From Symbiobacteriaceae bacterium (lineage in GTDB: Bacteria; Bacillota; Sulfobacillia; Symbiobacteriales; Symbiobacteriaceae): a DNA stretch of 40,568 nt. The stretch covers positions 1 through 40,568 of the forward strand of contig JARBUG010000023.1 in assembly GCA_029239785.1 (NCBI GenBank), in the 5' to 3' direction. The notes under the pieces are model-generated. The model saw nothing but the letters and a program-made list of their open reading frames with translations. It ran no database searches and was not told where the DNA came from. The first letter of the stretch is position 1. Each line of letters opens with the position of its first letter. Positions 1-8,776 of this stretch are shown piece by piece. The position numbers and the translations under genes are program-made.

Positions 1-1
1 C

Positions 2-919
2 GACATCAACCGGGGCACCACCATGTCCGGCGAAGGCGACTTCTACGCGATTCCCATGCCCAAGCCTGCCGACAAACAGGACTATCAGGCCCTCCTGGCG
101 ATGTACCTGAAGCCCGGCGGCCTGCTGGACAACCTACAAACCGCCGTCGCAGCGCTCAAAGCTGAGTTGGGCGCTCCCGCCTTCAAGCGGAACGTGGTGA
201 TCAGCCTGCCGTATCCGGGCATCAACCAGACCATGTGGGGGTCACTGGAGCCGGGTGGCCGCTGCCTCAACTTCGGGTGCGTGGGGCAGAACCTGACCCG
301 CGCCACCGCCGACCGGCTGGCCGCAACCATTTGGTTTGCCGACCAGATCTCCAGCGGCTGGGACCAGCGGCGCTGGCCGGACCTGAACCTGCTCGGTTTC
401 TACTGGCCGTTTGAGACGGTCTACCGGTCCTGGGAGATCGATGACCACTGGCTGCTCAAAGAGCTGCACCAGCACCTGCGCAGTGCCGGGAAGCGGTTCT
501 TCTGGGTGCCATTCTATGCAACCTATAATATCCATCTGCTTGATGATTACCAGAACTACTATTTCGACTTGGCCTTTATGCAGCCGAACCACATGTTCTA
601 TGTGAAGACCCCAGGCATCGAGGGACCGGCCCGGGCGGCCGAGCAGCGGAACGCCGGGTTCGAACTGGAGTACTTTCTGGAACTGCCCGGCGAGAACACC
701 CAGGTTGCCGCCGAGCGGCACCAGCGCCTGCGCCACTACCTGGACGGCGGCGTTCACTTCGGCTACATGCACGCCGCCTGCGCCTGGTTCCATGGGCGGA
801 ACGGCATCATGGAGATGCACAGCCACCCTGACCCGGCCGAACGCGAACTCTATGAGGAGATCTGCCGGTTCGTAAAAGGCACTTACGCAGCGAAAACGCC
901 CCTCGAAGCGATGCCCTAG
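2..919 (+). CDS. DUF4855-like protein, 5'-truncated by the window edge
   Basis: The reading frame is open from the first bases of the window, so the ATG at 23 is probably internal and the true start lies upstream. About 305 residues are visible. The sequence is rich in Trp and Tyr, with motifs such as LLGFYWPFETVYRSW and RFFWVPFYATYN. This resembles the C-terminal half of DUF4855 proteins, a family of unknown function common in spore-forming Firmicutes. No membrane segment is seen in the visible part. A strong rho-independent terminator follows 15 bp after the stop, so this is the last gene of its transcript. The family assignment comes from remembered sequence character and is moderately secure; the biochemical role is unknown. 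Confidence 0.7.
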   Translation, partial: DINRGTTMSGEGDFYAIPMPKPADKQDYQALLAMYLKPGGLLDNLQTAVAALKAELGAPAFKRNVVISLPYPGINQTMWGSLEPGGRCLNFGCVGQNLTRATADRLAATIWFADQISSGWDQRRWPDLNLLGFYWPFETVYRSWEIDDHWLLKELHQHLRSAGKRFFWVPFYATYNIHLLDDYQNYYFDLAFMQPNHMFYVKTPGIEGPARAAEQRNAGFELEYFLELPGENTQVAAERHQRLRHYLDGGVHFGYMHAACAWFHGRNGIMEMHSHPDPAERELYEEICRFVKGTYAAKTPLEAMP

Positions 920-934
920 CCCCTCTGCAAACCA

Positions 935-970
935 GGCCGCCTGCCCACCCCCGGCAGGCGGCCTTCTTGT
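935..970 (+). terminator. Rho-independent terminator after the DUF4855-like gene
   Basis: GGCCGCCTGCC (935-945) pairs perfectly with GGCAGGCGGCC (953-963) around a 7-nt loop. It is followed by TTCTTGTC. Confidence 0.8.
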
Positions 971-974
971 CATC

Positions 975-1003
975 TTGACCTGTAAAAACATGGAAGAGAT
1001 AGT
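975..1003 (+). promoter_or_regulatory. Possible sigma-A promoter for the SLH protein gene
   Basis: TTGACC (975-980), a 17-bp spacer and GATAGT (998-1003) lie about 100 bp upstream of the start codon in an AT-rich patch that is unusual for this region. The match is by consensus only. Confidence 0.35.
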
Positions 1004-1102
1004 GGACAATTGGAAGAAATTGTATTATCGTTTTGATAGGTCACCTTCCGTCTGGGGGTCTCGCTGAAGGCTGCGGTTCGCAGCACAGAAAGGAGAGATG
1101 GT

Positions 1103-4100
1103 ATGGTGAACATGCGATGGAGGAGTGCCGCCTGGCTGCTGGTCGTCTTTCTGGCGATGGTAGCCGGACTGCAGGGCGGGCCTCCAGGAACCTACGGCGC
1201 CCGCGATCCCGACGATTGCACCGTGGCTGAAGTAGCGCTGTCCATGACCCGGTCCAAAGTGTCCGCCCTGCTCGGGGAGAACGTCACCTTCAGCGCCCGG
1301 CTCAACAACATCGGTCCGGGCAACTGCAGCCTTACGCAAATGAACATCTCCCTCATCACGCCAGACGGCACCTCTCATCTGGTGGCCACCAACCTCGACG
1401 TTCCCGCCGGCACCACCACGCCCTGGTACCAGGTCCCCTACACCATCGTCCCGAACCAGGTCATGAACAACCAGGTCACAGCCACCGCCACCGCCACGGG
1501 GCGCTCCCGCTCCAACCCCGGTGACACCACCGACCCCGCCAGCGGTTCCGCACAAATCTCCATTATGGTACAGCCCGCCCTCGGCCAGCTCACAATCTGC
1601 ACCGAGGGTGCGCCGACTGGCGGCTCCCCGCAAATCCGCATCAGCGGCTCTGCCAGCAACGCCCCGGCCGGCGCAACCGTCACCGTCACCACCGACCTGG
1701 GCCAGGCAACTGGCACCGTCCAGGCTGACGGCACCTGGGAAGCCACAGTCCAGGGCCAGCTCGCCCCCGGCGTCTACCCGGTTACGGCCCAGCTCACCTA
1801 CGGCACAGGCAACACGGCCAGCAACAACGCCAGGGCTGAAATCCACAACCTCTCCATCACGGGCGGCAGCGGCTCGTCGCACCAGACCCGGCCCGTCATC
1901 AGCGGGTACTACGACGGCGGCGCGGCCACCATCACGGTCGAAATCGGCGGCGTAACCGCCACGGCCGATGCCGGTCCCACCGGCGACTGGAGCCTCACCT
2001 GGCCCAGCGACCTCACCTACGGCGCCCACACCGTCACAGCCAGCCTCGCACCGCCGCGGGACATCTGCGCCTCTGACACGCAGGCGCTCACCGTCTTTAA
2101 CACGCCGCCCGCCACCACACCCGACTCCTACGGCATGGAAGAAGACGGCGTCCTGACCGAAGCCGGCCTCGGCGTCCTCGCCAACGACACCGACAACGAA
2201 AGCGACCCGCTCACCGCCATGCTGGTGTCGGGCCCCGCCAACGGCACGCTTGTGCTGAACCCCGCCGGCTCCTTCACCTACACGCCCAACCCCAACTTCA
2301 ACGGCACCGACAGCTTCGTCTACAAGGCGTCCGATGGCGTGGCGATGTCTTACGACACCCCCGTCACCATCACGGTGCGCCCGACCAACGACGCTCCGGT
2401 CGCGCAAGATGACGCCTACACCACCGACGAAGAGACGCCCCTGACCATCACCGCCCCCGGCGTCCTCGCCAACGATACGGATATTGACGGCGACGTCCTC
2501 ACGGCGGTCTACCGGTCCGGTCCGGCCCACGGCACGCTCACCTTCAACTCGGACGGCTCCTTCACCTACACACCCGAAGCCGACTTCGTCGGAACTGACA
2601 GCTTCGAGTACAAGGCGAACGACGGCACGGCCCAGTCCGGCGTCACAACCGTGCAAATCAGGGTCACGCCGGCCAACGACCCGCCCGAAGCTTCGCCCGA
2701 CGAGTACAACACCGACGAGGACACACCGCTAACCGTAGCGGAGCCCGGCCTGCTCGGCAACGACGTTGATCCTGACGGCGACGCCCTGACGGCCAAACTC
2801 GCCACTGCCCCGGCCAACGGCACCGTCACCATCAACCCGGATGGGTCCTTCACCTACACGCCCAATCTCAACTTCAACGGGCTGGACTCCTTCGAGTACA
2901 TCGCCAACGACGGTGCAGCCGACTCGAGCCCGACACCGGTCTCCATCACCGTCAATCCGGTGGATGACCTGCCCGTGGCCGTGGGCGACGCCTACACAAC
3001 GGCCGAAGAGACGGTGCTCACCGTTCCCGCCCCCGGCGTGCTCGCCAACGACACCGACGTCGATGGCGACCCCATGGTGGCCGAACTGGTCAGTAACCCT
3101 GCCAACGGCACGGTCGCCCTCGACTCGGACGGCGCCTTCATCTACACACCCAACCCCAACTTCACGGGCACCGACACCTTCACCTACCGGCCCGCCACCG
3201 GCGCCGCACCGGCCACCGTAACCATTACGGTCACCCCGGCCAACGATGCACCCACGGCCGTGAACGACGCCTACACCACCTCGGCGAACACCACGCTCAA
3301 CGTGCCGCCCGCGGGCGTGCTGGCTAACGACACGGACATCGACGCAGGTGCTCTGCTCTCGGCCTCCCTGGCAACCGGCCCCGCCCACGGCACGCTCACG
3401 CTGCGGGAAGACGGCTCCTTCACCTACGTGCCGGCGCCGGGCTACTTCGGCCCCGACACCTTCACCTACGTGACCACCGACGGCACAGCCGATTCCAACA
3501 CCGCCACGGTGACCATCATGGTGACGCCGCCTATCATCGTGCCGCCGCCGCCCCCGCTCAACCAGGCTCCCTTTGCCAACCACGATTCCTACGGTGCTGA
3601 AGAAGACACCGTGCTGACCATCCTGCCCCGGGGCGTGCTCGCCAACGACACCGACCCCGAAGGCAACTTCCTCACGGCACAGCTCTTCTCCGGCCCGGCC
3701 AACGGCACCGTCACGCTGAACCCCGACGGCTCCTTCATCTACACGCCGTCGCCGCTCTTCCACGGCACCGACTCCTTCCGGTACAAGGTGAGCGACGGCA
3801 GCCTCGTCTCCAACGTCGCCATCGTGACCATCACCGTCCGGCACGTCAACCACGCACCCACCGCCGCCGATGATGCCTACACCGTCAACCAGGGCGCCAC
3901 CCTCACCGTGCCGGCCGCGGGCGTTCTGACCAACGACGCCGACGTCGATGCCGGAACCGTCCTCACGGCCACCCTGGTCACCGCACCGGCCCACGGCACG
4001 GTGACGCTCAGTGCCAACGGTTCCTTCGTCTACACGCCTGCCCCGGCCTTCCATGGTGACGATTCCTTCACCTACCAGGCCGGCGATGGCACGGCAAAAT

Positions 4101-5698
4101 CGGCCACAGCCACCGCCCGCATTACCGTCCGCCCGAGCCAGCCGCCCCCCGCCATCAAACCGGCCATCCAGGGCGTCATCATCGACGCCGGCACGGGGCA
4201 GGTTATCGCCGGGGCCACGGTCGCCGTCAGCGCCGACTTTGACGCCAACGGCACGGCCGACTTCACCGCATCGGTGGTGACCGGCGCCGACGGGCGCTAC
4301 AAGATCGAAGTGCCCCGCGGCGGCTGGACCTACACCGCCAACGTCACCGCCCCTGTCAGCACGGCGGTCGGTACGGTGACCGTCACCACGACCCATACCA
4401 CCGTGGTGCCCGAGTCGGACAACAGCGCAGCCTACAACGCCGAGCGCAAAATCGCCGGCCAGGTACTGCTCTCGCTCCGGCCCGGCGCCCAGGCCAAGCG
4501 GCCCGACGAGCTCTTCACGGCCAGCACTTCGCTGGAAGCCACGCTCTTCTCGGGCAACATGAACATCGCCGGCAAGCCGGTCACCGTCCACCAGAACGGC
4601 CTCTTTGAGGTCAGCGACGTGGCGGCCGGCGCGCACCGTCTGGTCCTCCAGGTGAAAGCGCCCGACAGCCAGAACCTGGCCGCCTACCGGCTCCCGGTCA
4701 GCGTCACGGGCGACGGCGAACTGCTCGTCGGCCTGGTGCTGGTCATGCCGGGCGGCAAGGTTGTCGATGCGGTTACCAAGCAGCCCGTCAACGGCGCCAA
4801 GGTGACGCTCTACTGGGCGGACACCGAGCTGAACCGGAGCCTGGGCCGCACGCCCGACACTCCGGTCAGCCTGCCTGCGTTGCCCGACGGCATGCCTGGC
4901 AGCAACGCCGTGCCCCAGCTGACCGCCGAGGGCGGCACCTACGCCTGGCTGGTCCACCCGAACGGCGATTACTACATGATCGCCGAGAAGCCGGGCTACC
5001 GGCCGTACGACAGCCGCAAGGCAGGCTCCGTCCACGTGGATGACGGCGTGCTCAATCACAGCTTCGAGATGGAGCCCGTCCACCGGCGCTTCATCATCGG
5101 CTACCCGGACGGCACCTTCAAGCCGGAGCAGTCGATTACCCGGGCGGAAATCGCAGCGATTCTGGCCCGCATCATCCAGCCCACGCCGGTCGACCTGCCG
5201 GCACCGCCCTTCACCGATGTGGCCCCGACGCACTGGGCCGCCACCTACATCGAACTGGTGCGGCAGCAAGGGCTGATGATCGGCGATCCGAACGGGAATT
5301 TCCGGCCCGACGCACCGATTACCCGGGCGGAACTGGCCACCATCATCACCCGGTTTAACGCACTCACGCTGGATGCGCCGAACCCCTTCACCGACACGGT
5401 GGGGCACTGGGCCGAGGCCGCCATCAGCGCAGCATACCGGACCAACCTGGTGACTGGGTACCCGGACGGCACCTTCCACCCGCAGTCCAACACCAGCCGT
5501 GCTGAGGCAGCGACCATGATCAACCGGATGCTGGGCCGTGGCCCGCTGAGTGGGCGGTCCGCCCCGACCTGGCCCGATGTGCCCTTCACCCACTGGGCTT
5601 CCGGCCACGTGGAGGAGGCGTCGTCCAGCCATTCGTCGGTCAAGGGCGAGCCGGCAGGCGAGCACTGGACCAGCGACACCGGCGAGTCGACCTGGTAG
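1103..5698 (+). CDS. Exported SLH-anchored surface protein with seven cadherin-like repeats
   Basis: This is a 1531-residue secreted protein, probably part of the cell envelope. AGGAGAG (1091-1097) precedes the ATG at 1103; an ATG at 1112 is an alternative. A signal peptide covers about residues 1-33 (WLLVVFLAMVAGL core). Residues about 38-150 look like a DUF11-type domain, followed by Ig-like stretches to about 330. Seven repeats of about 95 residues run from 335 to about 1012, each with an APxAxxDxY start, a GVLANDTDxDGD acidic motif that may bind calcium, a GTxxxxxDGSFTYTP core and a final ITVxPxN strand. Two carboxypeptidase-regulatory-like beta domains follow (about 1018-1300). Three SLH repeats close the protein (about 1328-1490; GYPDGTFKP and ITRAE motifs), which normally bind secondary cell-wall polymer. 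The last SLH-like half (WPDVPFTHWA) runs into a Ser/Glu-rich tail instead of a complete motif. The gene is monocistronic, with hairpins on both sides. Confidence 0.93.
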   Translation: MVNMRWRSAAWLLVVFLAMVAGLQGGPPGTYGARDPDDCTVAEVALSMTRSKVSALLGENVTFSARLNNIGPGNCSLTQMNISLITPDGTSHLVATNLDVPAGTTTPWYQVPYTIVPNQVMNNQVTATATATGRSRSNPGDTTDPASGSAQISIMVQPALGQLTICTEGAPTGGSPQIRISGSASNAPAGATVTVTTDLGQATGTVQADGTWEATVQGQLAPGVYPVTAQLTYGTGNTASNNARAEIHNLSITGGSGSSHQTRPVISGYYDGGAATITVEIGGVTATADAGPTGDWSLTWPSDLTYGAHTVTASLAPPRDICASDTQALTVFNTPPATTPDSYGMEEDGVLTEAGLGVLANDTDNESDPLTAMLVSGPANGTLVLNPAGSFTYTPNPNFNGTDSFVYKASDGVAMSYDTPVTITVRPTNDAPVAQDDAYTTDEETPLTITAPGVLANDTDIDGDVLTAVYRSGPAHGTLTFNSDGSFTYTPEADFVGTDSFEYKANDGTAQSGVTTVQIRVTPANDPPEASPDEYNTDEDTPLTVAEPGLLGNDVDPDGDALTAKLATAPANGTVTINPDGSFTYTPNLNFNGLDSFEYIANDGAADSSPTPVSITVNPVDDLPVAVGDAYTTAEETVLTVPAPGVLANDTDVDGDPMVAELVSNPANGTVALDSDGAFIYTPNPNFTGTDTFTYRPATGAAPATVTITVTPANDAPTAVNDAYTTSANTTLNVPPAGVLANDTDIDAGALLSASLATGPAHGTLTLREDGSFTYVPAPGYFGPDTFTYVTTDGTADSNTATVTIMVTPPIIVPPPPPLNQAPFANHDSYGAEEDTVLTILPRGVLANDTDPEGNFLTAQLFSGPANGTVTLNPDGSFIYTPSPLFHGTDSFRYKVSDGSLVSNVAIVTITVRHVNHAPTAADDAYTVNQGATLTVPAAGVLTNDADVDAGTVLTATLVTAPAHGTVTLSANGSFVYTPAPAFHGDDSFTYQAGDGTAKSATATARITVRPSQPPPAIKPAIQGVIIDAGTGQVIAGATVAVSADFDANGTADFTASVVTGADGRYKIEVPRGGWTYTANVTAPVSTAVGTVTVTTTHTTVVPESDNSAAYNAERKIAGQVLLSLRPGAQAKRPDELFTASTSLEATLFSGNMNIAGKPVTVHQNGLFEVSDVAAGAHRLVLQVKAPDSQNLAAYRLPVSVTGDGELLVGLVLVMPGGKVVDAVTKQPVNGAKVTLYWADTELNRSLGRTPDTPVSLPALPDGMPGSNAVPQLTAEGGTYAWLVHPNGDYYMIAEKPGYRPYDSRKAGSVHVDDGVLNHSFEMEPVHRRFIIGYPDGTFKPEQSITRAEIAAILARIIQPTPVDLPAPPFTDVAPTHWAATYIELVRQQGLMIGDPNGNFRPDAPITRAELATIITRFNALTLDAPNPFTDTVGHWAEAAISAAYRTNLVTGYPDGTFHPQSNTSRAEAATMINRMLGRGPLSGRSAPTWPDVPFTHWASGHVEEASSSHSSVKGEPAGEHWTSDTGESTW
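2105..4138 (+). repeat. Seven tandem ~285-bp coding repeats (cadherin-like domains)
   Basis: Diverged tandem repeats within the SLH gene; the first unit begins near 2105 and the second near 2390. Units share the GVLANDTD and DGSFTYTP codon blocks but differ elsewhere, so they are old duplications rather than a recent expansion. Confidence 0.85.
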
Positions 5699-5715
5699 CA
5701 GGGCCCCACGCAAAA

Positions 5716-5746
5716 GGCGCCACCTGATGTCATGTCAGGTGGCGCC
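5716..5746. terminator. Hairpin terminator between the SLH gene and the response-regulator gene
   Basis: A perfect 12-bp stem, GGCGCCACCTGA (5716-5727) with TCAGGTGGCGCC (5735-5746), encloses a 7-nt loop. The downstream T tract on the plus strand is weak (ATTCCTGTT). It lies 18 bp after the SLH stop codon between convergent genes. Confidence 0.65.
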
Positions 5747-5762
5747 ATTCCTGTTGAAGCAA

Positions 5763-5885
5763 TTTACCGCGGATTGCGCGGATTTCTGGATTACGCAGAT
5801 GACGTGGCAGGCCATTCAGCGTCATAATCATTTGAATGTGATTCCGTATCCGCGTCATCCAATAATCCGCGTAATCCGCGGTAAA
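5763..5885. repeat. 38-bp inverted repeat of the GCGGATTACGCGGAT type
   Basis: Arms 5763-5800 and 5848-5885 are inverted copies with about five mismatches, enclosing 47 bp. The core is TTTACCGCGGATT followed by CGCGGATT. In other genomes the spurious translation of this element gives peptides with ADYADY-like runs, and FTADYADY appears on the minus strand here. It is probably a dispersed intergenic palindromic repeat rather than a gene. Confidence 0.6.
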
Positions 5886-5914
5886 ACTTTCATGAGCCGC
5901 AGGGGCACGCAAAC

Positions 5915-6592
5915 TCAAGGCCGCTTCAACAGCCCCTCACGGAACGCATAAGCCACAGCCTGCGCCCGGTTCTCGACCTGCAGCTTGGACAGAATGTGCT
6001 TCAGGTGATTCTTCACCGTGTTCTCGGCCAGGAAGATGCGCTGGCCGATCTCCTTATTGGTCGCACCCTCGGCGATCAGGGCGAGAATCTGCATCTCGCG
6101 CGGCGTCAGGTGCCCCCGCTCCCCGCCCTCGGCGCCCGGGCCGGCCTCCGCCGGCTCTTCGCTCCGGCGCAGATCCATCATCAGCTTGCGGGTGACCGCC
6201 GCCGACATGGGCGCCGCCCCCCGCAGCGCCGCCCGAATGTGCTGCGCCAGCGTCTCCGGCTCCAGGCTCTTGAGCAAGTAGCCCTGGGCGCCGCGCCGCA
6301 CCGCCTCGGCGATATCCCGTTCGTCCTCAGAATAGGTCAGAATCACGATAATCGCATCCGGCAGGTCCGCCTTGATCGTGGCAATCGCCTCAAACCCGTT
6401 CGAGCGCGGCATGTCCAGATCCATCAGAATCACGTCGGGCTTTAGCGCCACCGCCTGCGCGTGCGCCTGTATGCCGTCGGCAGCCTCGCCCACCACATCA
6501 ATATCCGGCTCCAGCGCCAGCAACCCCGCAATGCCCGCCCGCACCAGGTTGTGGTCATCGGCCAGCAGCACGCGAATCCGTCGCTCGTCCAT
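5915..6592 (-). CDS. NarL/LuxR-family response regulator
   Basis: A 225-residue cytoplasmic DNA-binding regulator. The receiver domain (about 5-120) has the acidic pair D12-D13, phospho-acceptor D58 in LMDLDMP, T86 and K108. A LuxR-type helix-turn-helix (about 158-222) carries LTPREMQILALIAEGATNKEI and NTVKNHLKHILSKL. The ATG follows a GGGAGGG ribosome binding site and is directly adjacent to the kinase stop codon, so the two are a cognate pair. It is the last gene of the cluster molybdoenzyme - ferredoxin - kinase - regulator, which suggests that it controls anaerobic respiration genes, including one or both molybdoenzyme operons. The target sites are unknown; phased TGTCG repeats upstream of the first gene of its cluster are candidates. 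Confidence 0.93.
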   Translation of the reverse strand: MDERRIRVLLADDHNLVRAGIAGLLALEPDIDVVGEAADGIQAHAQAVALKPDVILMDLDMPRSNGFEAIATIKADLPDAIIVILTYSEDERDIAEAVRRGAQGYLLKSLEPETLAQHIRAALRGAAPMSAAVTRKLMMDLRRSEEPAEAGPGAEGGERGHLTPREMQILALIAEGATNKEIGQRIFLAENTVKNHLKHILSKLQVENRAQAVAYAFREGLLKRP

Positions 6593-8215
6593 TTACACGC
6601 CCTCCCTGGTCAGTGGAATGCGCAGCGATATGGTCGTGCCATGCCCCCGCATGCTGCGAATTGTCACATCGGCCCCCACAGCGGTGCCCCGTTCCCGCAT
6701 AATGCTGAGTCCGAAATGATGCTGGTCCGGGCCATGTACCTGGGCCGTGTCAAAGCCGCAGCCGTCATCGGTGATGGTCAGATGCAGGTCCGGCCCTTCC
6801 ACGAAGAGGCGCACCACCGCCGAAACGGCGCCCGAATGGTTGCGAATGTTGGCCAGCGACTCCTGCATGATGCGGGTCAGCTGCAGTTGCACCTGCTCAG
6901 GCAGCATGGGCGGCACGCCGTCGCCGATGGCCAGGTCGGCCTGAATACCCGTCCGTTCCTCAAAGTCCGACAGAATCCGCCGCCAGCGGTCGGCCAGCAG
7001 CGCCCGGGGCTGGCTGCTCTCCTTGAGCTGGAAAATCGAGCGGCGCATGTCGGCGTGCGCTTCGCCAATGACTTGCTTCAGGCTGGCCGTCTCCCGGAGG
7101 ATCCCCTCGGCGTCGCCCCGTTCGGCCAGCCGGGTGATGATCTGGTTGCGCACGCCCAGGTAGGTCAGGGTCTGGGCCAGGCTGTCGTGCATCTCCCGGG
7201 CCAGGCGCTGGCGCTCTTCCAGCATGGCCAGGTGCTGCATTTGGGCCAGCAGCTCGGCGTTTTCCACCGCGGTCGCAAGGCAACTGCCCAGGTGGGTGAG
7301 GAGCATGACGTCCTCATCGGTCAGGCTGATCTGTGCGGCCGAGGCCACCAGCAGGACGGCCAGGGCGTTCTCCCGCACCCGCAGGGGCACGGCCAGGCCG
7401 GTCTGCATGGGGGGGGCAGCGAACGGGGCGCCCGCCTGGCCTGCCAGGTTCTGCGTCATGAAGGGACGGTTGGCCAGCAGGACGCGGCCCATCACCGTGC
7501 CGCCGATCTCCATCTCGTAACCGGCGAACTGCTGGCTGCCGGCGCCATGGGCGGCGCTCCAGGTCAGGCGCCCGGCGCTCTCATCCAGCATGCCCCAGGC
7601 GATCAGGTCCATGCCAAAAAGAGCGCGCGAACGCTCCAGCACGGCGCCCAGGCCGCGCTTCAGGTCCCGGAGTGCGCCAATCTCCCGGCTGATGGCTTGC
7701 AGCCCTTCGGTCTGGCGCCGGCGCAGGGCGTTTTCGGCTTCGAGCTGGACCCGCTGGGTCACATCCCAGACCAGCAGGGCGAAGCCATCGGCCAGCCCGC
7801 CATCTCGCAGCGGCGCAACGCTGGCCATGACAGGAATCGCCCGGCCGGACTTGTGCCGCAGCAGGGCGGGCATCATCTCTGTTTCGGCCGGGGCGGCGGG
7901 GCGGGCGCTGTACGGGCAGAGCCCGGCGCAGCCGTGGGGACCGGCGTAGGGGTTCTCCTCGGTGCCCAGCGGGTTATCGTAACCGCCGGCGATGTGGCCG
8001 CCCAGGGCGCCCGCAAAAAGGTCTGTGCCGGGTCCGCCCGGAGCCACAAGCAGCTCGGAGCAGGCGAAGTAGCCGGTCAGTTCATCCCGGCGCCAGCCGG
8101 TCAGCGCTTCGGCCGCCCCGTTGGCGGCCCGTACAATGCAGTCCGGTCCCAGCAAAATGATGCCGAGCCCGGCCGCCTCAAAGACCGCTTCAAACCAGGC
8201 TGCCTTGTGTTGCAC
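6593..8215 (-). CDS. PAS-GAF sensor histidine kinase (NarX/NreB-like output)
   Basis: A 540-residue protein with no evident membrane segment, so probably a cytoplasmic sensor. The PAS domain (about 8-155) contains C26, C52 and a CAGLC pair (C96, C100), a pattern seen in redox- or Fe-S-sensing PAS domains of anaerobes. A GAF domain spans about 170-320. A HisKA_3 dimerisation helix carries the phospho-acceptor H343 in LAREMHDSLAQTL, and the HATPase domain has ESLANIRNHS and TDDGCGFD. The start is GTG at 8215 after GAGGGGGG, and it overlaps the end of the upstream ferredoxin gene by 26 bp. Operon position links the sensed signal to the neighbouring molybdoenzyme; the actual ligand is unknown. 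Confidence 0.92.
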   Translation of the reverse strand: MQHKAAWFEAVFEAAGLGIILLGPDCIVRAANGAAEALTGWRRDELTGYFACSELLVAPGGPGTDLFAGALGGHIAGGYDNPLGTEENPYAGPHGCAGLCPYSARPAAPAETEMMPALLRHKSGRAIPVMASVAPLRDGGLADGFALLVWDVTQRVQLEAENALRRRQTEGLQAISREIGALRDLKRGLGAVLERSRALFGMDLIAWGMLDESAGRLTWSAAHGAGSQQFAGYEMEIGGTVMGRVLLANRPFMTQNLAGQAGAPFAAPPMQTGLAVPLRVRENALAVLLVASAAQISLTDEDVMLLTHLGSCLATAVENAELLAQMQHLAMLEERQRLAREMHDSLAQTLTYLGVRNQIITRLAERGDAEGILRETASLKQVIGEAHADMRRSIFQLKESSQPRALLADRWRRILSDFEERTGIQADLAIGDGVPPMLPEQVQLQLTRIMQESLANIRNHSGAVSAVVRLFVEGPDLHLTITDDGCGFDTAQVHGPDQHHFGLSIMRERGTAVGADVTIRSMRGHGTTISLRIPLTREGV

Positions 8216-8774
8216 CGGAATCCCCCCTCATCGTCCGACGTGGTGCAGGCACGGTGAAGCGGACCGACGGGGTCGTCAGGTCGCTGCTGGGAATGCCCGG
8301 GACGGCGCTGACCGTCCCGGGCAGGTCGGCGGCGCCCAGGTCGATGGTGGTCAGGGCGCCCGTCGGGCAGGCGGCGGTGCAGGCAGGCTCACGCCCATCC
8401 GCCAGGCGGTCGGCGCAGAAGTCGCACTTGGACGTCTTCCGGAGCCGGGGGCTGTAGCGCGGTGCGCCATACGGACAGGCCATGGTGCACAGCTTGCAGC
8501 CTGTGCACAGGGCCGGGTCCTGCATCACGATGCCATCCGCCCGCTTCTGATAGGCGCCAGCCGGGCAGACCCGCACGCACTCGGGCGCCTCGCAGTGGTG
8601 GCAGGCCACCGACAGGAAATGGCGGCCCGGCGCCTCCGGATCTTCCCGGAACGGAAAAATCTCACGCCACTGCAGCCCGGGCTCCAGGCGGTGCTCGCTT
8701 CGGCACGCCATCAGGCAGGAGCGGCAGCCCGTGCAGCGGCGCATGTTATGGTGAAACCCAAGCTGGTGTTGCAA
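8190..8774 (-). CDS. Four-cluster ferredoxin subunit of a molybdoenzyme (DmsB-like)
   Basis: A 194-residue electron-transfer subunit with 16 cysteines in four groups: CTGCRSCLMAC, CHHCEAPECVRVC, CTGCKLCTMACP, and CDFC paired with CTAAC. This is the DmsB/PhsB/NrfC arrangement for four [4Fe-4S] clusters. It starts at a TTG (8774) preceded by GGGAGGG, which lies inside the last codons of the upstream molybdopterin subunit. The N-terminus MQHQLGFHHN aligns with MGQQLGFYLN of the DmsB protein at 13.1-13.7 kb and supports this unusual start. It should carry electrons to or from the adjacent catalytic subunit. No membrane anchor gene is present in this cluster. Confidence 0.92.
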   Translation of the reverse strand: MQHQLGFHHNMRRCTGCRSCLMACRSEHRLEPGLQWREIFPFREDPEAPGRHFLSVACHHCEAPECVRVCPAGAYQKRADGIVMQDPALCTGCKLCTMACPYGAPRYSPRLRKTSKCDFCADRLADGREPACTAACPTGALTTIDLGAADLPGTVSAVPGIPSSDLTTPSVRFTVPAPRRTMRGDSGATQGSLV

Positions 8775-8776
8775 AG

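Noticed and set aside
1025-5713. Very long minus-strand ORFs (543 and 994 codons) opposite the SLH gene
   Set aside because: They are antisense shadows produced by high GC and the repeat structure. Their translations are low-complexity Gly/Val/Arg runs without family motifs.
5730-5951. Small ORFs across the inverted repeat at 5.76-5.89 kb
   Set aside because: Their translations are the ADYADY/IRVIRG artefacts of a palindromic repeat and have no ribosome binding site.
6461-8257. A 598-codon plus-strand ORF opposite the histidine kinase
   Set aside because: His/Gln/Gly-rich shadow frame; the minus-strand kinase has all expected motifs.
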